Shown: positions 25,719 to 34,763, counted from the stretch's first letter. The stretch is DNA of 64,000 nucleotides from Anaerococcus sp. Marseille-P3915 (GCF_900258475.1 NZ_LT984887.1:1066354-1130353), one strand, 5' to 3'. Translations and numbers: made by a program. Notes: generated by a model from the letters alone, not told the origin.

Positions 25719-26649
25719 ATTTTTTATTATTCATTTCATATACTTTTTTAACTAAAATTGGTGTAACAATAGATGTAATAACAACACCAAAAGCAATTGC
25801 TGCAGTTGAATTTGCTTTATATATTTCAAGGCTTGGATTAGTTGCTGCAATTATAGATGGTATAGATACACTCATACCAGCAATTGAGTTCATAGCAATA
25901 GAGTTTTTGCCGCTTAATTTTAGCACTTTTCGCTCGAAAATAAAGGATATAGGTAATAAAACTATATAAAAAACCATAGCAAGCAAAATACCTGTAAAAC
26001 CAGACTTGGCTGCTTCTATAATATTAATACCATAACCAAATGACCATCCCATAAGTGGAAGACTTAAGGCCAAGCCAGGTTTCATAAATTCTCCAAACTT
26101 CTTATCAATATTACCTAAAATAAGTCCCAAAACTAGGGGGATGAGTGTTGAAATGATATTCATCCAGTTAATAGGTGAGGATTGAATTAAGCCAAAGAGC
26201 AATAGCGGATAAGCTGGTGTACACATTATTGCAAGGATGCCAAAGCCAGCCTGATCAATGGCTGAGCCATATTCTCCCTCGAGTGCCAAATATAGGGAAG
26301 GATTGGTTGAGGCAAGGCCTACAATTATAGCAAGGGTAGATAGACCCAAGATTCCATCTAATCCAAAAAATTTAAAATATAAAAATCCAAATCCAATAAC
26401 TATAGCTGTTTTAACTAGGGCTAGAAGGCCTGTTCTTTTAAAAACTTGGCCAAGTGTTTTTAAATCAATTACAGCTCCTGAGCAAAAGCAGGTGAAGGCA
26501 ATAATATAAGTAAGCCCATCTTTTGTAAGCAAGGCCTGGGTCATACCTCCAATCATAAATAGATTAGGTGCTAGGGTATAAATAATAGCTGAAATCAGCA
26601 TTGGAACAAGCAACAAACCACCAGGAATTTTTTTCATAAAATCCATCAT
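25717..26649 (-). CDS. KdgT-family permease (2-keto-3-deoxygluconate type)
   Basis: This 310-residue protein has about ten hydrophobic segments and the family features PGGLLLVPMLISA near the start and GLASTNPSLYLALEGEYGS in the middle. KdgT proteins import 2-keto-3-deoxy sugar acids by proton symport. An AGGAG site precedes the ATG. No promoter is evident in the roughly 40 bp between the gene and the tRNA-Val terminator, so expression may depend on readthrough from the tRNA or the catabolic cluster upstream. The cluster enzyme at 26887 is a keto-acid reductase type, which suits such a substrate. Confidence 0.85.
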   Translation of the reverse strand: MMDFMKKIPGGLLLVPMLISAIIYTLAPNLFMIGGMTQALLTKDGLTYIIAFTCFCSGAVIDLKTLGQVFKRTGLLALVKTAIVIGFGFLYFKFFGLDGILGLSTLAIIVGLASTNPSLYLALEGEYGSAIDQAGFGILAIMCTPAYPLLLFGLIQSSPINWMNIISTLIPLVLGLILGNIDKKFGEFMKPGLALSLPLMGWSFGYGINIIEAAKSGFTGILLAMVFYIVLLPISFIFERKVLKLSGKNSIAMNSIAGMSVSIPSIIAATNPSLEIYKANSTAAIAFGVVITSIVTPILVKKVYEMNNKK

Positions 26650-26682
26650 AAGCTACTCCTTAAGTTTTATTTAAGAGATAGT

Positions 26683-26713
26683 AAATAAAAAAATACCCTT
26701 GGCCAAGCCAAGG
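26683..26713 (-). terminator. Terminator behind tRNA-Val
   Basis: CCTTGGC (26697-26703) pairs with GCCAAGG (26707-26713), followed on the minus strand by GTATTTTTTTATTT. It lies between tRNA-Val and the KdgT-like gene. Confidence 0.75.
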
Positions 26714-26729
26714 TGGTCAATATCTCTTA

Positions 26730-26805
26730 TGGTGGGAAGTACTGGGCTTGAACCAGCGACCTCCACGATGTCAACGTGGCGCTCTTCCAGCTGAGCTAAC
26801 TCCCC
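26730..26805 (-). tRNA. tRNA-Val (GAC anticodon)
   Basis: The minus strand folds into a full cloverleaf of 76 nt with encoded CCA. The acceptor stem GGGGAGT pairs with ACTTCCC (one G-T). The D arm has AGCTCAGCTGGAAGAGC, the anticodon stem CCACG/CGTGG holds loop TTGACAT with anticodon GAC (26770-26772), and the T arm has GGTTCAAGCC. It reads valine GUC and GUU codons. Confidence 0.96.
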
Positions 26806-26886
26806 ATGTATATATTATAATAACATTTAAATATAGATTTGTCAAAATAATTGGTCTGGCACAATTATTATACCAGACCTTCCTAC

Positions 26887-27897
26887 CTATCTTCCTAAGT
26901 TTTCTACTTCCTTAAAGATATTATCATCTACTTCAATTCCTGATTCTAGGTTTTTATTCTTTCTTAAAATTAGACCCTGACCAGGATATCTTGGGATTTT
27001 GCCCTCTTCTATTGGATGGGCATATGCAATTCTTTCTTTTATCTTCCTTATGGTCGCTTCATTTTCTTCCTTGGTTGAAAATATTTCTGGATCCATAGCT
27101 ATAAATATTTGTGAGCAGCCTGTACAGTTAAAGGCATCATCATCGTCCATATGGTAGGTTGACTTACCATTTGACAAAAGGGCTGCCATGGTATCTAGGG
27201 CAATTCCAAGTCCTGATCCCTTCCAATATCCTATTGGCAAAAGCCTTCCTGTTTCTTCTATCTTTGCTGGGTCATCTGTTATATTCCCATTAGAATCATA
27301 GCCACCTGGATAAGGTAATTTCTCTCCCTTTAGCCTTGTAGTTTCAAGCTTACCGTAAGAATACAATGACACAGCCATGTCCAGGCAAATATTGCCTGTG
27401 TCAGATGGAATGGCAATTCCTACCGGGTTATTGCCTAAGCTTAGCTCATCAGAACCCCAAAGAGGCAAGACTGATTCTGTATTAGTCCAGCACATTCCAA
27501 TTAGACCCTTATCAGCTATCATTTCCCCATAGGCTCCGCCACGCATCCAATGGGTGGTGTTTCTAAGGCTAACCATACCTATTCCATGATTTTGGGCAAG
27601 GTCTGTCACCCTTTCTACGCAGGCCATGGCATTAATAACACCAAAACCAAGATTTCCATCATAGACTTCACAGGCTCCCTTGGCTTTTTTAAGCTCAATC
27701 TCACCATCAAGATTAATAAGACCATCATTTATAAATTTAACAAGTCTAGGAATCCTATTAAGTCCATGTGAATTAACTCCCTTTAGGGTTGAATCGGCGT
27801 GAACTTCGGCCATGATTTCCGCTCTTTTTTCATCTACCTTATTATTTATTAGGGCAGCTTTTATGGTTTCCTTTAACATTTCATAAGATACTTTCAT
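26887..27897 (-). CDS. Malate/lactate-dehydrogenase-family oxidoreductase, diketogulonate reductase-like
   Basis: The 336-residue NAD(P)-dependent enzyme of the Ldh2/YlbC family has the conserved GVNSHGLNRIPRL near the N terminus, the mid NTTHWMRGGAYGEM and the ILPIGYWKGSG-type loop later on. The pattern is close to 2,3-diketo-L-gulonate reductase (DlgD/YiaK), including HGIGMVSLRN and the CWTN segment. It probably reduces a 2-keto acid or diketo acid. It overlaps the HExxH gene by 17 bp and has GGAGAAA before its ATG. It is the last gene of a four-gene unit. Confidence 0.88.
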   Translation of the reverse strand: MKVSYEMLKETIKAALINNKVDEKRAEIMAEVHADSTLKGVNSHGLNRIPRLVKFINDGLINLDGEIELKKAKGACEVYDGNLGFGVINAMACVERVTDLAQNHGIGMVSLRNTTHWMRGGAYGEMIADKGLIGMCWTNTESVLPLWGSDELSLGNNPVGIAIPSDTGNICLDMAVSLYSYGKLETTRLKGEKLPYPGGYDSNGNITDDPAKIEETGRLLPIGYWKGSGLGIALDTMAALLSNGKSTYHMDDDDAFNCTGCSQIFIAMDPEIFSTKEENEATIRKIKERIAYAHPIEEGKIPRYPGQGLILRKNKNLESGIEVDDNIFKEVENLGR

Positions 27898-28516
27898 CTT
27901 TTTCTCCTATAAGTTTATTAAATATGATTTCTTCTCCATTATAAGCTCTGGCTAAAAAATAATCTAAAAGTGCAGGATTAAAGTCCAAATCTAGAAATTC
28001 TTTAGCAAAAACCATAGCCCCTATTTCACTAGGGGACTTTAGTTTTACTTTCTTTTTAATAAACCCAAAAAGCTTGTAACTTACATAGATATTATCTGTG
28101 ATAAGCCTATCTTCTTCAAGCTTGTGATATATTTCATGGCAAGTTATAATCTCCTTAGGACTTACTTTGGAAAAAATTTGCTTATCTTCCTTTGCCATTT
28201 CATCTTCAAGGATTTTTATATTATCCTTATGAAATATTATCTTATTTGGACTTTCAAACAGAGCTAGGTCATATAGATTGAAGATATTTTGGCTAATGCC
28301 TTCTTCAAATACTAGGCCGTATTTATTTTTAAGGTCAGAAAGGCCAATCTTTTGCTCTTTCAACTCTTTGGCACAAAGACTAGCACAATGCATACTTTGC
28401 CTTATTATTTCATCCGAATTTTCTATCCTGTCCTTAAAAACATCAGCTTTTAAAAGATAGAAATAATAGAAATAATCATCTAACTTTAACAAACTTTTTA
28501 ATTTTTTATCTTCCAT
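27881..28516 (-). CDS. Unknown protein with HExxH motif
   Basis: I do not recognise this 211-residue protein as a named family. It has an HEIYH motif at residues 127-131 (sequence TCHEIYHKLEEDRL) with Glu164 (SEIGAMVFAKEF) well placed as a third ligand, the layout of a small zincin metallopeptidase. There is no signal peptide, so it should be cytoplasmic. The N-terminal half is rich in aromatic and acidic residues and contains Cys44 and Cys48. It overlaps its upstream gene by TAATG and its downstream gene by 17 bp, so it is locked into the catabolic unit. A peptidase, or a hydrolase using the same fold, is possible; the function is not shown by sequence. Confidence 0.75.
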   Translation of the reverse strand: MEDKKLKSLLKLDDYFYYFYLLKADVFKDRIENSDEIIRQSMHCASLCAKELKEQKIGLSDLKNKYGLVFEEGISQNIFNLYDLALFESPNKIIFHKDNIKILEDEMAKEDKQIFSKVSPKEIITCHEIYHKLEEDRLITDNIYVSYKLFGFIKKKVKLKSPSEIGAMVFAKEFLDLDFNPALLDYFLARAYNGEEIIFNKLIGEKDESIL

Positions 28517-30642
28517 TAAAGATCGTTTTTGGCTCCGACTAAGATTATATCTTCGTTTCCTTCTCTTAGTGATAGTTCTGAATCAAGGAGCATATTTAGC
28601 TGGTCTAGGCTTGTTAGGCCTTCAAAGTCTACGATTTTCGCACCTACACATAAGTAGAGGTCTGGGTTTAGCTTGATATCAGACTTAAAGACTGCAAGAT
28701 CATTCCACATATTGCCAGCAAGAGTTCTTGCTCCACCAGCTGTAGCTTTTGCTGCTACTGCATCTGCTCTTTGAAGCTTTATGAAGCCCTTCTTATCAAT
28801 AGCTCTAAGCTCTTTCTTGTTACCTTTTTGACTTGTATAAACTCTGAAGAATTCATTTTCTGTTTCTTTGTTGATTTGACTCTTTTCAACTCCAAAGCTT
28901 TCAGCAACTAGGTCTAGGGCCTCTTCTTCGGTGATTTCCTTAGAGAGGTCTTGACTTGCTATTTCTGTTGATCCTGTTGCTATGGCACGGACCTTGGATG
29001 TTTGCTGGTCAATTTCTATTTGAATTTCTACAGATTCTGGTGTTGCTCCTGATTTGATTACTTGATCGGTTGCTTCATTTCTTAAATCTATTATATCTTC
29101 TCTAGTTGGTTGAGGGATTACTCTTTCTACTACATCCCTTACCATAGCTAGAGCTACACCGATTGATGATATAATCTCTGCCTTATCTGCTAGGGTGTAT
29201 GGAACTCCAAGTTTGTCAGCTGCAAATGGTAGGAGGACTTTTGCTCCACCGCCACCACCGACTATGGTTGTTTGAGATTCTTCTACCCTATACTTATCCA
29301 TAAGGTCTAATATTACTTCATTTGTGGTTTTGGCTGCATCATCAAGCACTGCCCTTGCAGCGTCATCTCCACTCATACCCAAGAATTTACCAAGGACTTC
29401 GAAGCATCTTTTTGCTGATTCTGGATTTCCATAAGAATAGTCGCCTTCTTCGATAATTCCTAGGGCATTTGCTGCACAGGTTGTAGTAAGGGCGTAATCT
29501 TTGCCATTGGCCCTGATTGCTATATAATCTGCTGGGTCTCCCTTTGTTGGTGATAATTGAATTACTTCTGGATTTTCAAATTCCTTAGGATCAGTGAAGA
29601 CTACATAAGGAAGGTTGGCTATGTGGCAAGATCTTGGGCCTACTTTTACAATTTTCCCATTGTTAGCTCTTATCATTGATCCACCAGCAACACCTACTGT
29701 CCTAACGTCCATGGAGTTTACCATAGTTCTTTGACCACCAACTACCGCATAATCTATCATTGGTCTACCATTTTTGATAACTCCTATGTCTGTAGTTGTT
29801 CCGCCTACCTCAAAGAAAATACCATTTGATACCCTCAGGTACATAAGAGCTCCGACTGTCGATGCAGCTGGTCCTGAAAGCATGGTTAGTACTGGCCTAT
29901 TTCTCATCTCTTCGATATCCATTACGCCGCCATCTCCACGCATTATCATAAGGGGTGCTCCTATTCCTGCCTTCTTTACCGCATCTTCTGTTGAATCTGC
30001 AGTAGAAATCATCCTTGGAAGGATTGAGCCGTTGATTACGGCTGTTCTTGTTCTTCTAGTTAGGCCGTATAGTTTTGAAATCTCACTTGCTGCACAGACT
30101 TCTATGCCCTTTTCCTTGCCAAGTTCTTTGATAAGAAGCTCTTCATCCATTCCATCAACACCAAAGGTTTTTGATGCTGCTATTACTCCACATCCTTCAG
30201 CGATTAAATCATCCATTAGCTTTGATACTAATTCTCTTGAAAAATCTTTCCTATTGACAAACCTATAGGCAGTTGTGATTTTTCTTTTGCCTGATTCATC
30301 TAGGACTATGTCCTTAATTTTACCTTGAATTTTAGATAAAAATCCTACAAGGCCTCCATCAGCAATTCCGATCACTCCTACCTTGGCTACATCTCCTTCA
30401 ACTAGGGCATTTGTAGCTTGGGTTGTGGAATGAGCAATGAAAACCACTTCATCACTTGATATATTATTTTCGGTCAGACATTTTTTAAATGATTCTATTA
30501 CACCAGCACTTACTCCCAGCTCATGGTCGTGGGTTGTTGGAATAATACCAACTCCTACTATTTCATAAGTCTTATTATCTATAGCAACTGCCTTTGTATT
30601 AGTACCACCAACATCTATACCTACACGTATTTGTTTACTCAT
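28516..30642 (-). CDS. Hydantoinase/oxoprolinase-family protein (HyuA-type)
   Basis: The 708-residue cytoplasmic enzyme has an ASKHA-like phosphate binding start (VGIDVGGTNTKAVAIDN), a middle AASTVGALMYLRVSNG and a GGTTTDIG block, all features of HyuA N-methylhydantoinase/5-oxoprolinase subunits. These enzymes use ATP to open a cyclic amide. HyuA usually works with HyuB, which is absent here, so this is one of the single-chain members whose substrate is unknown. It begins 8 bp after the permease stop with AGGAG, and shares one base with the next gene. It sits in one operon with a permease and a keto-acid reductase. Confidence 0.85.
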   Translation of the reverse strand: MSKQIRVGIDVGGTNTKAVAIDNKTYEIVGVGIIPTTHDHELGVSAGVIESFKKCLTENNISSDEVVFIAHSTTQATNALVEGDVAKVGVIGIADGGLVGFLSKIQGKIKDIVLDESGKRKITTAYRFVNRKDFSRELVSKLMDDLIAEGCGVIAASKTFGVDGMDEELLIKELGKEKGIEVCAASEISKLYGLTRRTRTAVINGSILPRMISTADSTEDAVKKAGIGAPLMIMRGDGGVMDIEEMRNRPVLTMLSGPAASTVGALMYLRVSNGIFFEVGGTTTDIGVIKNGRPMIDYAVVGGQRTMVNSMDVRTVGVAGGSMIRANNGKIVKVGPRSCHIANLPYVVFTDPKEFENPEVIQLSPTKGDPADYIAIRANGKDYALTTTCAANALGIIEEGDYSYGNPESAKRCFEVLGKFLGMSGDDAARAVLDDAAKTTNEVILDLMDKYRVEESQTTIVGGGGGAKVLLPFAADKLGVPYTLADKAEIISSIGVALAMVRDVVERVIPQPTREDIIDLRNEATDQVIKSGATPESVEIQIEIDQQTSKVRAIATGSTEIASQDLSKEITEEEALDLVAESFGVEKSQINKETENEFFRVYTSQKGNKKELRAIDKKGFIKLQRADAVAAKATAGGARTLAGNMWNDLAVFKSDIKLNPDLYLCVGAKIVDFEGLTSLDQLNMLLDSELSLREGNEDIILVGAKNDL

Positions 30643-30650
30643 ATTTTCTC

Positions 30651-31958
30651 CTATCTACCAAAGAATACAAAAACTAAAAATAAATTTATAGCTGTGATCA
30701 ACCATGCCCAAGGTAGACCAGTTTTCATAAAATCTTTGACACTTACCTTACTGTAGTTTAATGCCCACAAGTTCCAAGACTGAGTTGGACAAGCAGAAAG
30801 GTTCATAGCTATGGTTGGTACATACATGAGAGTAAATAAGAAGGCTGTTGGGAAATCTCCTAAAGCATTTAAAACTCCTACTGTTGCAGCACCTGCACCA
30901 AATATTGTAAGTGGTCCCCTAAATAGGCCAAGTGGCGCCATAATCATAAAGGCTATGGCAAGGCCAAGGGTTGTTGTTGGCAAGATATCTCCTAGGATTG
31001 GGTCAAAGAAAGGAGCTGCTATACCAGAAATCTTATTAAACATTGGAAGAATAAATAAGAAACCTAATAGGGAAGCAACATCTATTACACCTTCATAGAA
31101 GGTAGAAGATATTATTCTTGACATCTCTGACCAAGACCTACCAATCATCTTACAAGTAGCAAGTCCAAATACAGCTCCTACTATAAAGGCAGGAATTGTT
31201 GGCACCTTGAAGGCTATTGATAAAAATGTTGGGATAATAGGAGTAAATAAAGCATACCATGGTACCCTATCCATATCATTAGCCTCATTTATGTCCACTC
31301 CCCAGGCCTTTCTCTTTCTTCTTCTTGATGAAGCAAAGACCTTCATATAAGTAAATAGCATTATTCCTATAACAACAAGTTGGACTGCCATTGCAGCAAA
31401 GGCCCAGCTTATGTATTGATCTGAATAGGTCATATCTTCAAAGATAGCCTGCATTTGACTAAATAAAACCGGGTTAAGGTACATACCACTACCAACACTC
31501 ATAAGATAAGCTGAAACCGCCAAGAACTTTGGCACACCAAGGCTAAGTAGGATAGGTAAAACAATAACACCTATAGCTACAACAGCACCAGCACCAAAGG
31601 TTGCTGTAAAAATGATACCGGTTACAAGAGATAAAAGAAGGGTAACAATAAGGGGATCATCTCCACCCAACTCTGTTACAGACTTTATAAGCTTGCTTGC
31701 TATGCCTGTATCTACCAATATCTTACCAAACCAAGAACCAAAGATAACATTAACCGCCGTAGCGCCCCATGATTCTGGTCCCTTTTGCAAAATTTCTGTC
31801 ATTCCGTCTGTAAGACTTATTTGACCACCCACTATACAAAGACCAAGCCATAAAACAGCCATGACAAAGAAACCAGTCATAAGGTTTCCGCCCTTGGCTG
31901 CATATACTGCAAGCCCTATATAGGTGATAATCAAAAGAATACCAATGATTAAATCCAT
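30651..31958 (-). CDS. GntP/CitMHS-like permease
   Basis: The 435-residue membrane protein has about 11-12 hydrophobic segments and a glycine-rich FTATFGAGAVVAIGVIVLPILLS region typical of GntP/CitMHS-type transporters of carboxylates. It is the first gene of the hydantoinase unit, with strong AGGAGG before its ATG. Its promoter carries a palindromic operator. By position it should import the compound opened by the hydantoinase-family enzyme, but that is inference. The precise family is uncertain. Confidence 0.75.
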   Translation of the reverse strand: MDLIIGILLIITYIGLAVYAAKGGNLMTGFFVMAVLWLGLCIVGGQISLTDGMTEILQKGPESWGATAVNVIFGSWFGKILVDTGIASKLIKSVTELGGDDPLIVTLLLSLVTGIIFTATFGAGAVVAIGVIVLPILLSLGVPKFLAVSAYLMSVGSGMYLNPVLFSQMQAIFEDMTYSDQYISWAFAAMAVQLVVIGIMLFTYMKVFASSRRRKRKAWGVDINEANDMDRVPWYALFTPIIPTFLSIAFKVPTIPAFIVGAVFGLATCKMIGRSWSEMSRIISSTFYEGVIDVASLLGFLFILPMFNKISGIAAPFFDPILGDILPTTTLGLAIAFMIMAPLGLFRGPLTIFGAGAATVGVLNALGDFPTAFLFTLMYVPTIAMNLSACPTQSWNLWALNYSKVSVKDFMKTGLPWAWLITAINLFLVFVFFGR

Positions 31959-31991
31959 ATAATCCTCCTATATATTTTATAATTCATTTTA

Positions 31992-32020
31992 ATTATAACT
32001 AATTAGTTAAGATTAGTCAA
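31992..32020 (-). promoter_or_regulatory. Promoter of the hydantoinase unit with internal palindrome
   Basis: Minus-strand TTGACT (32015-32020) and TATAAT (31992-31997) are spaced by 17 bp. The perfect 14-bp palindrome TAACTAATTAGTTA (31996-32009) lies in the spacer and overlaps the start of the -10, the classic repressor position. The 5' leader before the gene is about 30 nt. Confidence 0.75.
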
Positions 32021-32092
32021 TCTTTTTAAATTAGAAATAAGAATTACTATGTTTAATAGAATATACTTTTATTCTACTAATATTTTAAAATA

Positions 32093-32137
32093 ATAAGAGG
32101 CTTTATCCTTTTGTATTAAAGAAAATAAGCCTCTTAT
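32093..32137 (-). terminator. Hairpin behind the DUF4349 lipoprotein gene
   Basis: ATAAGAGGCTT (32093-32103) and AAGCCTCTTAT (32127-32137) form an 11-bp stem with a long 23-nt loop, followed on the minus strand by TATTTTAAAA. The T-run is weak. Confidence 0.55.
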
Positions 32138-32159
32138 CTTAAGTGTCAAAATTTTAAAA

Positions 32160-33050
32160 TTACTTTTTTGACTTAAATTTTTTTCTTAGCTTATAAAGTC
32201 CAAATCCTAAGGCCAAGATAATTATTATAAATGGCCAATACAAGAAAAATCCTACTATGACCTGAGAGAAAAATTCCTTGACAAGGCCAATAGAATCTCC
32301 CATTGCTTCCTTTATCCTAGATCCTAGGTCAGGATTGTTGGAATTTCTATTATAAGAATATACTTCATTTATGCCTACATTATAGGTATCGTAGGTCACC
32401 CTATCTTTTAGGTCAGCCTTTGCTTTTTTGAGATTATCTATTTCCCCTTGGGTTTCTATAATCTTGGCATTAATAACAAGGGTATCCTCTATATTATTAG
32501 AATTTTCCAAAAGCTCATTAAATTTTTCCAGCTGTTTTTCCTTTATTTCTAAATCCTTATCTGCATCCCTAAATGACTTTTCTAAGTTGTTAGAGTTTTT
32601 GGAAACATTTATAGTTTTACCCAGGCCTTCTAGGGTCTGGTCAAATTTTTCAGCACTTTCTTTTGGAATTTTTATGGTAAGTTCAGTGTTTCTTAAGTCC
32701 CTATCTTCATTGGTCCTATTAAAATATGTTGACTCAATTTCTACAAAACCTTCTAGCTTTGCTACTGATTTTTTTATAGTATCTAGGTCCTTATCATAGG
32801 ATGTAGTTTCAAGATCAATATATACAAATCTTTCTATATAATCATTTGAATCATCTGATAGGTCTGACCCTTCTCCATAATCCACGGCCTCATCTTTTGC
32901 CATATCAGCATATCTAGGATCATCAATTTCTGGTCTTGCCTCGTCTGCATATTCATTTGCAAGGTCTGCTTCACTATTATCTGGCTTCTGGCTAGCACAA
33001 GATATGAGGGAAAAAAGACATATCAATATTAGTAAGAAATTCTTTTTCAT
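32160..33050 (-). CDS. DUF4349-domain lipoprotein
   Basis: The 296-residue protein has a lipoprotein signal with lipobox LISC (Cys18). After a short acidic stretch it has the DUF4349 core: beta segments (YIERFVYIDLETTSY), then a heptad coiled coil of about 70 residues (KDLEIKEKQLEKFNELL..), and a C-terminal TM helix with a Lys-rich tail (KLRKKFKSKK). Having both a lipid anchor and a C-terminal helix would tether both ends of the extracellular part. Function unknown. It is a single-gene unit. Confidence 0.85.
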   Translation of the reverse strand: MKKNFLLILICLFSLISCASQKPDNSEADLANEYADEARPEIDDPRYADMAKDEAVDYGEGSDLSDDSNDYIERFVYIDLETTSYDKDLDTIKKSVAKLEGFVEIESTYFNRTNEDRDLRNTELTIKIPKESAEKFDQTLEGLGKTINVSKNSNNLEKSFRDADKDLEIKEKQLEKFNELLENSNNIEDTLVINAKIIETQGEIDNLKKAKADLKDRVTYDTYNVGINEVYSYNRNSNNPDLGSRIKEAMGDSIGLVKEFFSQVIVGFFLYWPFIIIILALGFGLYKLRKKFKSKK

Positions 33051-33120
33051 AGGATCCTCCTCTTTTCTTTTACTATACTAGCGTGGCAAACGATTGCAAA
33101 GGAAGATGAAAATAAATAAT

Positions 33121-33792
33121 TTAATCAACTAGACCATACAAAACTGAATCTATGGCCTTTTGTGGGATGCCTATGTCTTCAATTACGCATTTTTTCTTAT
33201 AGATTTCTCTTTCATAGATGCCCTTTTTCATCAGCTGCATAGTTACTATTAGGTCGCTATCGACCACTTCGCCTAGGTCCTGGCCAGTACTTGCATCAAG
33301 GCCTGATGGTATATCTATTGAAATTTTATATTTCATTACATTGTTGATGATAGATATTACTGTGGCGTATATTCCTGTGACTGGCCTATTTAAGCCCGTA
33401 CCAAAGATGGCATCTACAATTAGATTGACATTATTTAGGCGTCTTTCCATCTCTTCTAAATCTTTTATGCTTTGAACATAAAATATCTCTTCGCAAAGCA
33501 TCTGGCAAGATTCTAGATTTAGGCGGAATTCTTCACTTGCCTTTTCTAGATCGCCAAGTATATATATTTCTACATCCTTGTACCTAGCTAGGAGATTTCT
33601 CGCTAGGGCTAGGCCATCTGCCCCGTTATTTCCTACTCCGACAACTATTGCAAAGTATCCAAATTTGTTTAGATTAATGTGCTTAAGTACAGCTAGACTT
33701 GCCCTTTCTACAAGGCTTAGGGCTGGTACTTTTAGCACATTTATAGCATAAGAGTCGATTGCTCGCATTTTTTCTTTATCAACTAAAATCAT
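33121..33792 (-). CDS. nnrE: NAD(P)H-hydrate epimerase (YjeF N-domain only)
   Basis: The 223-residue protein has the YjeF_N Rossmann-like fold: VVGVGNNGADGLALARNLL and VDAIFGTGLNRPVTG. It interconverts R and S hydrated NAD(P)H so the dehydratase can repair it. In many bacteria this domain is fused to the dehydratase; here it stands alone and no dehydratase is in the window. It is the last gene of the replication operon, overlapping dnaI by 14 bp. Confidence 0.9.
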   Translation of the reverse strand: MILVDKEKMRAIDSYAINVLKVPALSLVERASLAVLKHINLNKFGYFAIVVGVGNNGADGLALARNLLARYKDVEIYILGDLEKASEEFRLNLESCQMLCEEIFYVQSIKDLEEMERRLNNVNLIVDAIFGTGLNRPVTGIYATVISIINNVMKYKISIDIPSGLDASTGQDLGEVVDSDLIVTMQLMKKGIYEREIYKKKCVIEDIGIPQKAIDSVLYGLVD

Positions 33793-34762
33793 AATCTGTC
33801 CCCTTTAGTCTAAGATCTTCCCCAAATATTTCATAGGTCTTTGAATTATTACCCAATATTCTAGAAAATATTCTAGGTCCATAAATCTCTTCTATTAAGG
33901 CTTCATCGAGATTGGATGATAGAATTATTGGTAGATTCTTATTCATCCTCTCATTTACAACATCAAATAGGTTTGATTGGTCGGTTGACCTGTGGGTTTC
34001 TGCGCCTAGGTCATCTATTATTAGAAGGTCACATTCAAAGATTAGGTCGTATTGGTTTTCCAAATTTCCCCTTCTATCTTCAAAGGCCCAATAGTAATCA
34101 TTTAAAAATTTAAAAAGTTTGGTTGATGTCATGTAGACTACTGAATAATTCCTATCCAATAGCTCTTTGGCTATGGAATTTATCAGGAAAGTCTTGCCTC
34201 TGCCTACTTTCCCTTGGATATAAATATTTCCGCTTTGTCTATCAAAATTGTCTATATATTTCCTTAAATCAGCTAGGATCATCTGCATATTTTCATAGGG
34301 GCTTATGTTTGCATATTCTGGATAAGGATTTTTGGAAAATAAATTGATATTAAAGGTCTTAAAATTTTCCCTATTTATGACTTGTCTTATGCCAGATCTT
34401 TTATAATTCTCATCTATTATGATTTGAGACCTGCATGAGCAAATTTCATTGCCCACAAAGCCTGTATCCTTACAGAGTGGATGGAAATATTTTTCCTCCA
34501 TGTAATCTACAGGGAAGCCTGCCTTAAGGAGCTCTTTGTGTTTTTCTCCTATTAAATTTTTAAGCTTATCTTCATTTGCCTTTGTGTCTAGGCCTTCTGC
34601 TGCTAGTCTTATACTATCAAAACCTACTTGCTTGATTAGCTTATCTAGAGCTCTTATCTTTGGGATTTTGTCATAGACTTCGTTTATAGCCTCTTCTTGG
34701 CGTCTTTTATTTTCTCTACGTCTTTCTTGTAAGATTAGACTTGCTTTTTCACTAGCCTTCAT
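33779..34762 (-). CDS. DnaI/DnaC-type helicase loader (AAA+)
   Basis: The 327-residue AAA+ ATPase has Walker A GKVGRGKTF and Walker B LLIIDDLGAE, and an N-terminal domain with a cysteine cluster (CKDTGFVGNEICSC) that binds zinc in DnaI proteins. It loads the replicative helicase at oriC or restart sites. It is in one operon with dnaB and a DnaD-domain gene, the same set as in Bacillus relatives, which supports loading of the DnaB encoded upstream. Confidence 0.92.
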   Translation of the reverse strand: MKASEKASLILQERRRENKRRQEEAINEVYDKIPKIRALDKLIKQVGFDSIRLAAEGLDTKANEDKLKNLIGEKHKELLKAGFPVDYMEEKYFHPLCKDTGFVGNEICSCRSQIIIDENYKRSGIRQVINRENFKTFNINLFSKNPYPEYANISPYENMQMILADLRKYIDNFDRQSGNIYIQGKVGRGKTFLINSIAKELLDRNYSVVYMTSTKLFKFLNDYYWAFEDRRGNLENQYDLIFECDLLIIDDLGAETHRSTDQSNLFDVVNERMNKNLPIILSSNLDEALIEEIYGPRIFSRILGNNSKTYEIFGEDLRLKGTDYDFS

Positions 34763-34763
34763 A

